Below are positions 1 to 5,435 of a DNA stretch of 5,558 nucleotides, one piece after another (position 1 is the stretch's first letter; every line of letters starts with the position of its first letter). The DNA comes from Clostridiales bacterium. Lineage in GTDB: Bacteria > Bacillota > Clostridia > Christensenellales > QALW01. The translations under genes were made by a program, and so were the position numbers. The notes beneath the pieces are model-generated. The model did not search any database and was not told the origin of the DNA. It was given only the letters and a program-made list of their open reading frames with translations. The stretch spans positions 1 to 5,558 of the forward strand of contig JAHAAN010000125.1 of assembly GCA_018376855.1 (NCBI GenBank), written 5' to 3'.

Positions 1-1962
1 AGTATAGTAAGCTTTATCCTCCTCATTTCCCACCACAGCGGCAAAGTGCGCCATCAGCTTTGCGTTGAAATAGTTAAAGCCTGACGACATATACTGCCCC
101 GGCGTGATGGCCGAAACCGGCGAGGACTGGTTAAAGCTGTAAGGCTCGGGGCCTGCCCAGTCGCCGTATAAGCTGTAGATGGCAATACCGTGATCGGAAT
201 TGCGGTAAAGATAATCCGTCCACGCCTTGAAGCCGCCGTAGAATTCGCGGATCGTGCGGTCATCTCCGTAGTGCATATAGATCAGCTCTGCAACCAGCAG
301 ATACGAGCTGATAACCGTGTCGCCCGGATAATTGCCGCGGCGGAACGGAGCCGTATCGGCAATCGCGCCGCTGAAAGGATCCTGCGTGCCGAAAATATCC
401 CGCACCCATTTAGCGTAGAGCAGATGCAGATCCAGATTATACACCGCGCCTTCGCTGCGAGCTGTCATATCATTCAGCCAGCCCTGACGCTCCGCACGCT
501 GCGGGCAGTCCGTCGGAATGGAATGAAGGTTGCCGTACTCCGTCCACATAATGGCCTTCTGCATCCATGTAAGCATATCGTCGTCAGCGTGGAACGTGCC
601 GATCGTGCGGATATCCGAATTGACCGTGTAGCCCGTAAGCATCTCCAACGTCGGCTCCTCCTCAAGGCCGTACACGGCGGCAAAACGGAAGCCATGGTAT
701 GTAAAACGCGGCATAAACTCCTCGGTCTCGCCGGTCCCGCGAAGCATATAGGTGTCCGTCTGCATAGCAAAGGGATAATTTGGCTCTGCAATTCGCAGAT
801 AAACCATGTTCGGCGTGCCGTCGTCGTTCAGCAGCTCTGTATGCTCGATCTTGATAACCGTTCCCTTTTTGCCCTTAACACGGATCTTGCACACACCCGT
901 GAAATTCTGCCCAAAATCAAACACTGCGACGCCGCTCTCAAGCTTCTTAACGGAAACGGGCTTCACTTCAAAGCCCACCTTAACAGGCTCCTGATGCGTT
1001 GCCATCAGCTTCCCGCGCGGGGCGGGCATCTCAATAGCTCGGTAATAGGCTCCTATTGTGCATTTTTGATCCGGATAAGCGCTTTCTGCACTTTCAGGCA
1101 GCCAAAACGACATAATATTAAAGGACTCTTCATGATATTTCCGTTCAAACGCATCACCGGGAAGATTCCATTCCGGTTTTTCATGAAAGAAATTATAGCT
1201 TTCGCCTGAGTACTGCGTGGCCAGCTGAATCTCGCTAACGGCAAACACCCAGTTCATGCAGTCCGAACAGAAGGACTGCACGGAGCCGTCCTCATAATCC
1301 ACATAAATTTGAAGCAGGAAGCATCCGTGATCCGTCCACCCGTTATTCAAGCGCACGCCCACAGCGTTATCGCCCTGCAGCAGATTCGGCGTAATGTCAT
1401 AGGTAACATAATAAAGCTCTTTATTATAATCGGAATTCACAGGCTCCAGCACGTTCTGCGTGATGCAGCTGCCGTTCATCCACAGCTCGGCAAAACCCGC
1501 GGCAGCCAAATACGCTCTGGCACGCACCACGCCCGCGCCCGCCTGCATATGTGCGCGCATGAGCAGCACTCCATTGTTTGCGCAGGGCGCGCCGAGGAAA
1601 CGACCTTCCCACAGTTCCGGCTCAAGCAGCCCCATTTCAAAGTCAGCCACCTCGCTCCACGCGCTCCAATTTCCGCGGGAATCCGCCACCGACACAGCCC
1701 AGTAATATTTTGTTCGGCTCTGTAGCTCAATACCGTCGTACAAGCAAAAGAAAGCGCCGCTTTTTACCACGCCGCTGTCAAACGCATCGGCCATTTTGCT
1801 CAGCACATGCTCGCGCGTAGTGCCCACCAGCACACGGTAGGCAGTTTGGCAGTCGCCCCGTTCCTGCGCTTCCGCCTTCCATGTCAATCGCGGACGCTTG
1901 ATATCCATCCCCATCGGCTGTGAAAAATTTTCACAGCGCAGTTCTTTTACCGTTAAACTCAT
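1..1962 (-). CDS. GH78 alpha-L-rhamnosidase-type glycoside hydrolase (C-terminus beyond left edge)
   Basis: Probably an inverting enzyme that removes terminal alpha-L-rhamnose from plant or bacterial glycans or glycosides. The frame is open for 654 codons from ATG at 1962-1960 to the window edge, which I checked codon by codon. Domains as I read them: a fibronectin/Ig-like N-terminal domain (residues 1-115, ending GNWSAWSEVADFEMGLLEP), a Bac_rhamnosid_N-like beta domain (about 130-310, with AELWMNG and NNGW), a Bac_rhamnosid beta-sandwich (about 320-435, with FDFGQNFTG and FTYHGFRF), then the six-hairpin catalytic barrel from about 440. The signature DCPQRAERQGW lies at 485-495. E491 aligns with the family's general acid and D498 with the conserved Asp of GWxGD, here GWLND. 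The catalytic base would lie roughly 250 residues further on, outside the window. GH78 proteins are usually about 870-1000 residues, so a quarter to a third is missing. No signal peptide is visible, so it is probably cytoplasmic and acts on imported oligosaccharides. GAGGG lies 7 bases before the start. It is divergent from the AraC regulator. Substrate specificity is inferred from family only. Confidence 0.93.
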   Translation of the reverse strand, partial: MSLTVKELRCENFSQPMGMDIKRPRLTWKAEAQERGDCQTAYRVLVGTTREHVLSKMADAFDSGVVKSGAFFCLYDGIELQSRTKYYWAVSVADSRGNWSAWSEVADFEMGLLEPELWEGRFLGAPCANNGVLLMRAHMQAGAGVVRARAYLAAAGFAELWMNGSCITQNVLEPVNSDYNKELYYVTYDITPNLLQGDNAVGVRLNNGWTDHGCFLLQIYVDYEDGSVQSFCSDCMNWVFAVSEIQLATQYSGESYNFFHEKPEWNLPGDAFERKYHEESFNIMSFWLPESAESAYPDQKCTIGAYYRAIEMPAPRGKLMATHQEPVKVGFEVKPVSVKKLESGVAVFDFGQNFTGVCKIRVKGKKGTVIKIEHTELLNDDGTPNMVYLRIAEPNYPFAMQTDTYMLRGTGETEEFMPRFTYHGFRFAAVYGLEEEPTLEMLTGYTVNSDIRTIGTFHADDDMLTWMQKAIMWTEYGNLHSIPTDCPQRAERQGWLNDMTARSEGAVYNLDLHLLYAKWVRDIFGTQDPFSGAIADTAPFRRGNYPGDTVISSYLLVAELIYMHYGDDRTIREFYGGFKAWTDYLYRNSDHGIAIYSLYGDWAGPEPYSFNQSSPVSAITPGQYMSSGFNYFNAKLMAHFAAVVGNEEDKAYYT

Positions 1963-2002
1963 AAAAATACCCTCTCATTTCTTCGGCTTTCGCAATTAAA
2001 AG

Positions 2003-2031
2003 AATAAATTTTTGCCATCATTTATTTTCAA
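2003..2031 (-). promoter_or_regulatory. Possible alternative promoter for the GH78 gene
   Basis: On the minus strand TTGAAA (complement of 2026-2031) precedes TTTATT (complement of 2003-2008) by 17 bases. The -35 matches consensus at 5 of 6 positions and the -10 at 4 of 6. It would give a leader of about 35 bases before the ATG at 1962. It lies in AT-rich DNA where such matches arise by chance. Confidence 0.3.
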
Positions 2032-2078
2032 AATCCATTCAGCTATCATAAAAAGAACATGATTGGCGAAAATTATTA

Positions 2079-2107
2079 TTGATATTATACCGCATTCGCG
2101 GTATAAT
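2079..2107 (+). promoter_or_regulatory. Sigma-A-type promoter for the araC-type/methyltransferase operon
   Basis: TTGATA at 2079-2084 (5 of 6 to consensus) is followed after exactly 17 bases by a perfect TATAAT at 2102-2107. Transcription would begin near 2114 and leave a leader of about 155 bases. The -10 box is the right arm of an inverted repeat, so a protein bound there would occlude it. Read directly from sequence; use in the cell is inferred. Confidence 0.7.
2084..2107. promoter_or_regulatory. Inverted repeat spanning two divergent -10 boxes (candidate operator)
   Basis: ATTATACCGC (2084-2093) and GCGGTATAAT (2098-2107) are perfect inverted arms of 10 bases around the spacer ATTC. The right arm supplies TATAAT on the plus strand and the left arm supplies TATAAT on the minus strand. 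On the minus strand the best -35 at 17-base spacing (complement of 2107-2112, TATCCA) is poor, as expected for a promoter that needs an activator. AraC proteins usually bind direct repeats, so this symmetric site may instead belong to another dimeric regulator. Confidence 0.6.
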
Positions 2108-2269
2108 GGATATGTATAAAATTAACCTGTTTCTATACGATTCTAAGCATATACCCTGTCAAACGGCACAAACGCATGCACAAAACTCACCTAATTGCTT
2201 TCGGCAAGCACGGTTGAGCAAACTTTGATGTTTTTATGCAGGGTAAAATCAAAAGGAGCAATGCACCGC

Positions 2270-3106
2270 ATGAATGATAATATTGTCTTTAGTCAGCAGC
2301 TTGAAAACATTCAGCTTGAATATCTGACGGGTGATTTTGCAAAGTGCTGGCAGTCATGGGGTTCCTCCAACATCAGTCCGTATTATAATAAATTTTATTA
2401 TATCATGAGCGGGGAATGCTATATCAAAATCGACGACAGCGAGTATATCGCCCGCAAAGGGCAATTATTTTTGCTGCCCTGTAATTCCATGCAGACCTAT
2501 CACCACATTTCGGAAAACTGCATCTCTAAATACTGGCTGCATTTTACCACAATGTGCAACAACAAGGATCTGATGGAGCAAATCGCACTGCCGCATTATA
2601 TTGATGTGGAGGATCAGGATTATGTGGCCGATTTGTTTAAATTCATCATCATCAATAACCACCTTTCGCTCCATGAGATTCTGCGGCGAAAAGCATATAT
2701 TCTGCAGCTGCTCGCCTACTATACCGAGCATTCCCATATCACGCGCGAAACTGTTTTTAAAGACACCAAGCTTTCCACCATCCTTACTTATATTGAAGAA
2801 AACCTTTCCCGCGATATCACAATCAACGAGCTGTGCAATATCTCGCACCTGCACCCGAATTACTTTATTCGCTACTTTAAGGAAAAAACAGGCCATCCGC
2901 CGATCGAATTTATTAATAATCTGCGCATTAACCGCGCCAAAAAGCTGCTGCAAACGCAAAACGATTCCGTGCAGGTCATCGCCTATCAGGTAGGGTTTGA
3001 AAGCTCTAACTATTTTTCACGGCTGTTTAAAAAGAAAACAGGCTTCTCGCCCAGCGAATACCGCTATATCGCCAAAGCCAGACCCGACAGCTACGACTTT
3101 GAATAA
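2270..3106 (+). CDS. AraC/XylS-family transcriptional regulator
   Basis: A 278-residue DNA-binding regulator with the usual two-part AraC layout. Residues 38-95 look like the cupin-type effector-binding domain (FYYIMSGECYIKI, then KGQLFLLPC and YWLHF). Residues about 168-268 form the double helix-turn-helix: the first helix pair begins at ITINELC (about 183-205), and the second at DSVQVIAYQVGFESSNYFSR (232-251), followed by the family signature LFKKKTGFSPSEYR. The frame is open upstream to a TTG at 2195, but that start has no ribosome-binding site. AAGGAG at 2253-2258 lies 11 bases before ATG 2270 and only 2 bases before ATG 2261, so 2270 is preferred and 2261 is possible. Its position opposite the GH78 gene suggests it senses rhamnose or a rhamnoside and activates that gene; the ligand is inferred. 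It probably shares a transcript with the methyltransferase 17 bases downstream. Confidence 0.92.
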   Translation: MNDNIVFSQQLENIQLEYLTGDFAKCWQSWGSSNISPYYNKFYYIMSGECYIKIDDSEYIARKGQLFLLPCNSMQTYHHISENCISKYWLHFTTMCNNKDLMEQIALPHYIDVEDQDYVADLFKFIIINNHLSLHEILRRKAYILQLLAYYTEHSHITRETVFKDTKLSTILTYIEENLSRDITINELCNISHLHPNYFIRYFKEKTGHPPIEFINNLRINRAKKLLQTQNDSVQVIAYQVGFESSNYFSRLFKKKTGFSPSEYRYIAKARPDSYDFE

Positions 3107-3123
3107 AACGGGAGCATCACGCC

Positions 3124-3855
3124 ATGGATTATCTTTACGCCTCAAAAGAGGATTTCTCCTTTTTGGCCAGCGGCAACGTTATAAAGCACTTCTCCGGCAT
3201 GCCCTGCTTTCCTGTGCGCCTTACCTTAGAGCTGTTTGAAAGAGCCTATTGCTTGATCGGCAAGGACAAAATCTCCGTGTACGATCCATGCTGCGGAAAC
3301 GGCTTCAGCGTAACAGTTTTAGGGCTGATGTGTTCGGATAAGCTCTCTGCATTATCGGGCTCCGATATTTCCCCCGCCTGCGTCGATGCGGCGCGCTGCA
3401 ATGTTTCTCTGCTTATTCCGCGCAATCTGCTATCCGCGCGCGATGCACTGTTCAGCAAAGAAACCACTGGCCAAGAACGGCGCAATCAGCTGCAAAAATC
3501 CATTGATAAGCTTTTGCTGCGCGCCGGAACGTCCGAGCTTCCGACAAATATCTTTCAGCACGACATTCTTTCCACCCCGCCCGAACAGCTGCGCGGCAAA
3601 GCCGACCTCATTTTTGCCGACATTCCTTACGGCAGCATGACGGCATGGCAAACCGAAAAGAAGCTTACGGAATCTCCCGTTAATGCGCTTTTAAACAATC
3701 TTCTGCCGGTAATGCATCATAACAGCGTGCTGATCGTTTGCGGAAGCAAAAGCCTAAAAATTCAACATGAACGTTTTATCCGATTAGACAAACTGCGTGC
3801 CGGAAAACGGATGATCTATCTGCTTAAAAGCAGCGCCGACGGTTTAGGCCAATAA
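3124..3855 (+). CDS. AviRa-like SAM-dependent methyltransferase (putative 23S rRNA)
   Basis: A 243-residue class I methyltransferase. SAM-binding motif I is VYDPCCGNG (52-60), followed by FSVTVLGL; D81 in SGSDISP fits the acidic residue that binds the SAM ribose. The catalytic-site motif is FADIPYG (164-170) followed by SMTAW, in place of the (N/D)PPY of N6-adenine and N4-cytosine enzymes. From memory, length, motif order and the end (RLDKLRAGKRMIYLLK) fit the AviRa family, whose founder methylates a guanine N1 in 23S rRNA domain V and confers avilamycin/evernimicin resistance in Streptomyces viridochromogenes. Whether this protein confers resistance or does ordinary rRNA maintenance cannot be read here. 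GGGAG at 3110-3114 lies 9 bases before the ATG, and the gap to the regulator's stop is 17 bases, so the two are probably co-transcribed. No clear terminator follows. RsmD-like or generic RNA methyltransferase is the alternative call. Confidence 0.78.
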   Translation: MDYLYASKEDFSFLASGNVIKHFSGMPCFPVRLTLELFERAYCLIGKDKISVYDPCCGNGFSVTVLGLMCSDKLSALSGSDISPACVDAARCNVSLLIPRNLLSARDALFSKETTGQERRNQLQKSIDKLLLRAGTSELPTNIFQHDILSTPPEQLRGKADLIFADIPYGSMTAWQTEKKLTESPVNALLNNLLPVMHHNSVLIVCGSKSLKIQHERFIRLDKLRAGKRMIYLLKSSADGLGQ

Positions 3856-3879
3856 AAAACCTCCCCTATTTCAGTTTCG

Positions 3880-3918
3880 GGCAAATCCCTCAGCGCACAA
3901 GCGCGCCAAGTATTTGCC
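3880..3918. repeat. Imperfect stem-loop after the methyltransferase gene
   Basis: GGCAAAT (3880-3886) can pair with ATTTGCC (3912-3918), and inside it GCGC (3893-3896) pairs with GCGC (3901-3904) around ACAA. It begins 24 bases after the methyltransferase stop. No T-tract follows, so it is not a standard intrinsic terminator; it may still stabilise the 3' end of the transcript. Confidence 0.3.
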
Positions 3919-3980
3919 TGCCTTCCATTCAGCCGTTATATATTGCCCGCAAACGAACCTTCGCAAGTCAAACCTACTTA

Positions 3981-4127
3981 TTATAGCCGCCGTTTTGTTC
4001 TTCCGCACACTACTCCCGCACTAAATTCATGTTTGTCCGCCTCGGAAATAGCCGCAGCACACTTTTCTATAAATCCCCAAAGCTCATTTGGGACGAAATG
4101 CTCACTAACGTATGATTGCTTTCTCAT
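3981..4127 (-). CDS. Hypothetical 48-residue small protein or gene remnant
   Basis: ATG at 4127-4125 opens 48 codons ending in TAA at 3983-3981. The product begins MRKQSYVSEHFVPNELWGF, continues through an acidic/alanine stretch (EKCAAAISEADKHE) and ends in a basic tail (GRTKRRL). The composition looks like a real protein: charged residues are mixed with a plausible amphipathic helix, and rare residues are few. A weak AAGAG lies 5 bases before the start. A 20-bp palindrome lies 52 bases upstream of it. I do not recognise the family. It could be an intact small gene, the start of a truncated one, or chance. Confidence 0.3.
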   Translation of the reverse strand: MRKQSYVSEHFVPNELWGFIEKCAAAISEADKHEFSAGVVCGRTKRRL

Positions 4128-4179
4128 GATTGCTCTTATCGTTTATCCCCATAAAATACTTTTCAATTATTCTTTCGCA

Positions 4180-4199
4180 CAAGCACTATATAGTGCTTG
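4180..4199. repeat. Perfect 20-bp palindrome (candidate operator)
   Basis: CAAGCACTAT followed directly by ATAGTGCTTG gives complete twofold symmetry with no spacer. Such uninterrupted symmetry is typical of binding sites for dimeric repressors rather than of terminators, because an RNA hairpin with no loop folds poorly. It lies 52 bases upstream of the 48-residue minus-strand ORF and contains TATAGT, which could act as a -10 box on the minus strand. No regulator gene is adjacent. Confidence 0.55.
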
Positions 4200-4384
4200 C
4201 AATCCCACTTTTTGCGGCTTTTTATCCTCTATCGGTTGATTTTCTATTGCGCTGTTCGTGTCTGAATACTATCTCGCTAACCCTGTTTCCCGATACCTCT
4301 CACGGCGTTAAATTTCAAACTGCCTAACACAGCCCCTTTCCCGCATATCGCCTGGCCGCAATATCGAAATAAAAATACAGTATC

Positions 4385-4486
4385 CTATTTCCATTTCATA
4401 TCGCACGTCATAAACCGTTTATATCCTTCTTTCCGATAAATCAGAACCTTCTTGTGGCTCATTAAATCGGCAGGCTTCAACTTCAT
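4385..4486 (-). CDS. Hypothetical 33-residue ORF, probably a gene remnant
   Basis: ATG at 4486-4484 opens 33 codons to TAG at 4387-4385. The product contains KPADLMSHKKVLIYRKEGYK and ends TCDMKWK. It is basic and has the residue mix of a genuine protein, but no good ribosome-binding site is visible, and an in-frame TGA lies only five codons upstream of the ATG. I do not recognise it. It could be a fragment of a larger lost gene, perhaps together with the 48-residue ORF downstream on the same strand. Confidence 0.2.
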   Translation of the reverse strand: MKLKPADLMSHKKVLIYRKEGYKRFMTCDMKWK

Positions 4487-4550
4487 AATAAAGCAGTTCG
4501 CTCACAGCTGAAGCTTTTTATCCCCGACAGCTCCGGCGAATTTGCCAATA

Positions 4551-4592
4551 GATAAAAAACAAGCCGCCGCAAATCCTTGCGGCAGCCTGCTT
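4551..4592 (-). terminator. Rho-independent terminator of the cotJC remnant
   Basis: Read on the minus strand, AAGCAGGCTGCCGCAA pairs over 16 positions with TTGCGGCGGCTTGTTT around a GGAT loop, with three G-U pairs and no bulges. The stem runs into TTTTTT followed by ATC. The hairpin starts 22 bases after the cotJC stop. Its strength and orientation leave little doubt that it ended the cotJC transcript. Confidence 0.9.
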
Positions 4593-4613
4593 CAACCTTA
4601 AACGGCGTATCCA

Positions 4614-5036
4614 TTATTTTCTGCATTCTCTGTCAAACTCAGGGTTCATCGCATAAATATTTTTCTGATCCAACTGCTCAACCACATGATTTAACGCCTC
4701 TCCGAATCGCTGATAATGCACAATCTCCCTTGCCCTAAGGAATTTGATCGGATCCCGAACATCAGGATCATCCACCAAACGAAGAATATTATCATAAGTG
4801 GTACGCGCCTTCTGCTCTGCTGCCAAGTCCTCGTTTAAATCTGTAATCGCATCCCCCTTGGACGCAAACGCCATAGAGCTAAACGGCACACCCGATGCAG
4901 CACAAGGCCACACTCCTGTCGTGTGATCCACAAAATAGCTTTCAAACCCACCTTCTTTGATCTGCGCAGGTGTGAGATTTCTGGTAAGCTGATGCACGAT
5001 TGCGCTCACAATTTCCAAATGTGCTAATTCTTCCGT
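4614..5036 (-). pseudogene. cotJC: CotJC-like spore coat manganese catalase, 5' end missing
   Basis: The frame encodes 140 residues from TEELAHLEIV to NPEFDRECRK and ends in TAA at 4616-4614. Manganese catalases bind a di-manganese centre. Here the second Glu and the His of EELAH (residues 3 and 6), the Glu of AAEQKARTTY (residue 74) and the His of REIVHYQRF (residue 107) match the family's ligands, with the expected spacing of 3 and 33 residues between the paired ligands. The first Glu ligand, about 31 residues before EELAH, is absent. CotJC proteins are about 190-200 residues, so roughly 50-60 N-terminal residues are lost. Upstream in frame come only three unrelated codons and then a TAA at 5048-5046. 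A TTG at 5018 could be called as a start but lies inside a conserved helix and has no ribosome-binding site. The rest of the frame is undamaged and its terminator is intact, which points to a recent break. CotJC belongs to the spore coat of Bacillus and Clostridia. Confidence 0.8.
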
Positions 5037-5057
5037 ACATAAATGTTATACATAAAT
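5035..5057. repeat. Tandem TACATAAAT repeats at the cotJC breakpoint
   Basis: TACATAAAT occurs at 5036-5044 and again at 5049-5057, a period of 13 bases. The first copy starts at the last base that still matches cotJC. The second copy is part of GTTATACATAAA (5045-5056), which recurs inverted as TTTATGTATAAC at 5121-5132 across the xre start codon. They may be regulator-binding sites or traces of the recombination that cut cotJC. Confidence 0.55.
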
Positions 5058-5086
5058 TCGGAACTATTATTCCTTTTATTTCCAAA

Positions 5087-5104
5087 ACATTTGTTGTAAA
5101 ATGT
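5087..5104. promoter_or_regulatory. Inverted repeat in the xre promoter region
   Basis: ACATTT (5087-5092) and AAATGT (5099-5104) are inverted 6-base arms around GTTGTA. TAAAAT at 5097-5102 could be a -10 box, but its -35 is poor and it would leave almost no leader. TATTAT at 5065-5070 is another possible -10. An operator for the adjacent XRE protein is plausible but unproven. Confidence 0.35.
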
Positions 5105-5123
5105 AGAAAAGGAACGAGATTTT

Positions 5124-5435
5124 ATGTATAACTTTGAAGAGATGGGTAAAAAAATCCGTGCTGCACGGGAAATCAAAAATCTTAGCCGCGAAAGGCTTGC
5201 TGAATTATGTAATACAAGCGATAAATGCATCAGCAATATTGAATTAGGTCTCTCAAACCCAAGAATTCATACCATAGTAAAAATATGCTATATACTGGAT
5301 CTCGACCTAAAAGATTTTATGGATTTTTATCAGGAGGATCCCCATGAAGAAACTACATTACCGTTACATACCACAGAACCTGTATCAGACCGACATTGGA
5401 GCGTATGCTTCCTATGGGATCACACTGAAAAATGA
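5124..5435 (+). CDS. XRE-family helix-turn-helix regulator
   Basis: A small DNA-binding protein, 103 residues as read. Residues 9-66 form a Cro/C1-type helix-turn-helix: GKKIRAAREIKNLSRERLAE, then LCNTSDKCISNIELGLSNP with the recognition helix near 32-41, then the closing helix IVKICYILDLDLKDFM. AAAAGGA at 5107-5113 lies 10 bases before the ATG. The domain is complete by about residue 69, and the last 30 codons, rich in Thr, His and Trp, overlap the next gene in another frame. They look like read-through after loss of an earlier stop rather than a functional tail. There is no ligand domain. It probably regulates itself and the downstream gene: repeat elements surround its promoter and one overlaps its start codon. 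It lies next to the cotJC breakpoint and is transcribed away from it. Confidence 0.88.
   Translation: MYNFEEMGKKIRAAREIKNLSRERLAELCNTSDKCISNIELGLSNPRIHTIVKICYILDLDLKDFMDFYQEDPHEETTLPLHTTEPVSDRHWSVCFLWDHTEK

Larger units (their letters stand above)
1963..2269. promoter_or_regulatory. Divergent control region between GH78 and araC-type genes
   Basis: These 307 bases separate two divergent genes and hold no convincing ORF. They are clearly more AT-rich than the flanking genes. They contain a 10-bp-arm inverted repeat with -10 boxes on both strands, a second possible minus-strand promoter nearer the rhamnosidase, and about 160 bases of untranslated leader before the regulator. The layout, with an AraC activator facing its glycosidase target across a shared region, is common in Firmicutes. 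Confidence 0.75.
3856..4613. other. 758-base region without a convincing gene
   Basis: This stretch lies between the plus-strand methyltransferase and the minus-strand cotJC remnant. It holds a weak stem-loop, two short minus-strand ORFs, a perfect 20-bp palindrome and the cotJC terminator. The plus-strand open frames in it lack ribosome-binding sites and have unnatural composition. It may be decayed coding DNA, since protein-like stretches occur on the minus strand between stops. Confidence 0.5.

Noticed and set aside
474..791. Minus-strand 105-codon frame and similar short frames at 54-263, 1053-1244, 1424-1612 and 1476-1730
   Set aside because: All are other-frame shadows of the GH78 gene. 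They contain Arg/Cys/Ser-rich products and are not pieces of a frameshifted enzyme, because the main frame is continuous.
190..1209. Open reading frame of 339 codons on the plus strand
   Set aside because: It lies wholly antisense to the GH78 gene, whose frame is intact and shows family motifs throughout. Its product has no recognisable domain and unusual composition, and no ribosome-binding site precedes it.
2195..2269. Upstream TTG start extending the AraC regulator by 25 residues
   Set aside because: No ribosome-binding site precedes the TTG, while AAGGAG at 2253-2258 serves the ATG at 2270 or 2261. The added residues do not resemble the start of AraC proteins.
3386..3651. Short frames on both strands within the methyltransferase
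   Set aside because: They are shadows of the AviRa-like gene, which has its own start, ribosome-binding site and motifs.
3880..3918. Stem-loop considered as a terminator of the methyltransferase operon
   Set aside because: The stem is short, the loop long and no T-tract follows, so it is listed only as a possible structure.
3943..4327. Plus-strand frames of 98 and 65 codons
   Set aside because: The first starts at a non-ATG codon without a ribosome-binding site and neither resembles a protein. They lie partly antisense to a more protein-like minus-strand ORF.
5036..5132. Repeats considered as a CRISPR array or origin iterons
   Set aside because: There are only three short copies, irregularly spaced and one of them inverted, with no cas or replication gene in view.
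5024..5236. Minus-strand 70-codon frame joining the cotJC end to the xre region
   Set aside because: It is antisense to xre and in a different frame from cotJC. It does not supply the missing CotJC N-terminus.
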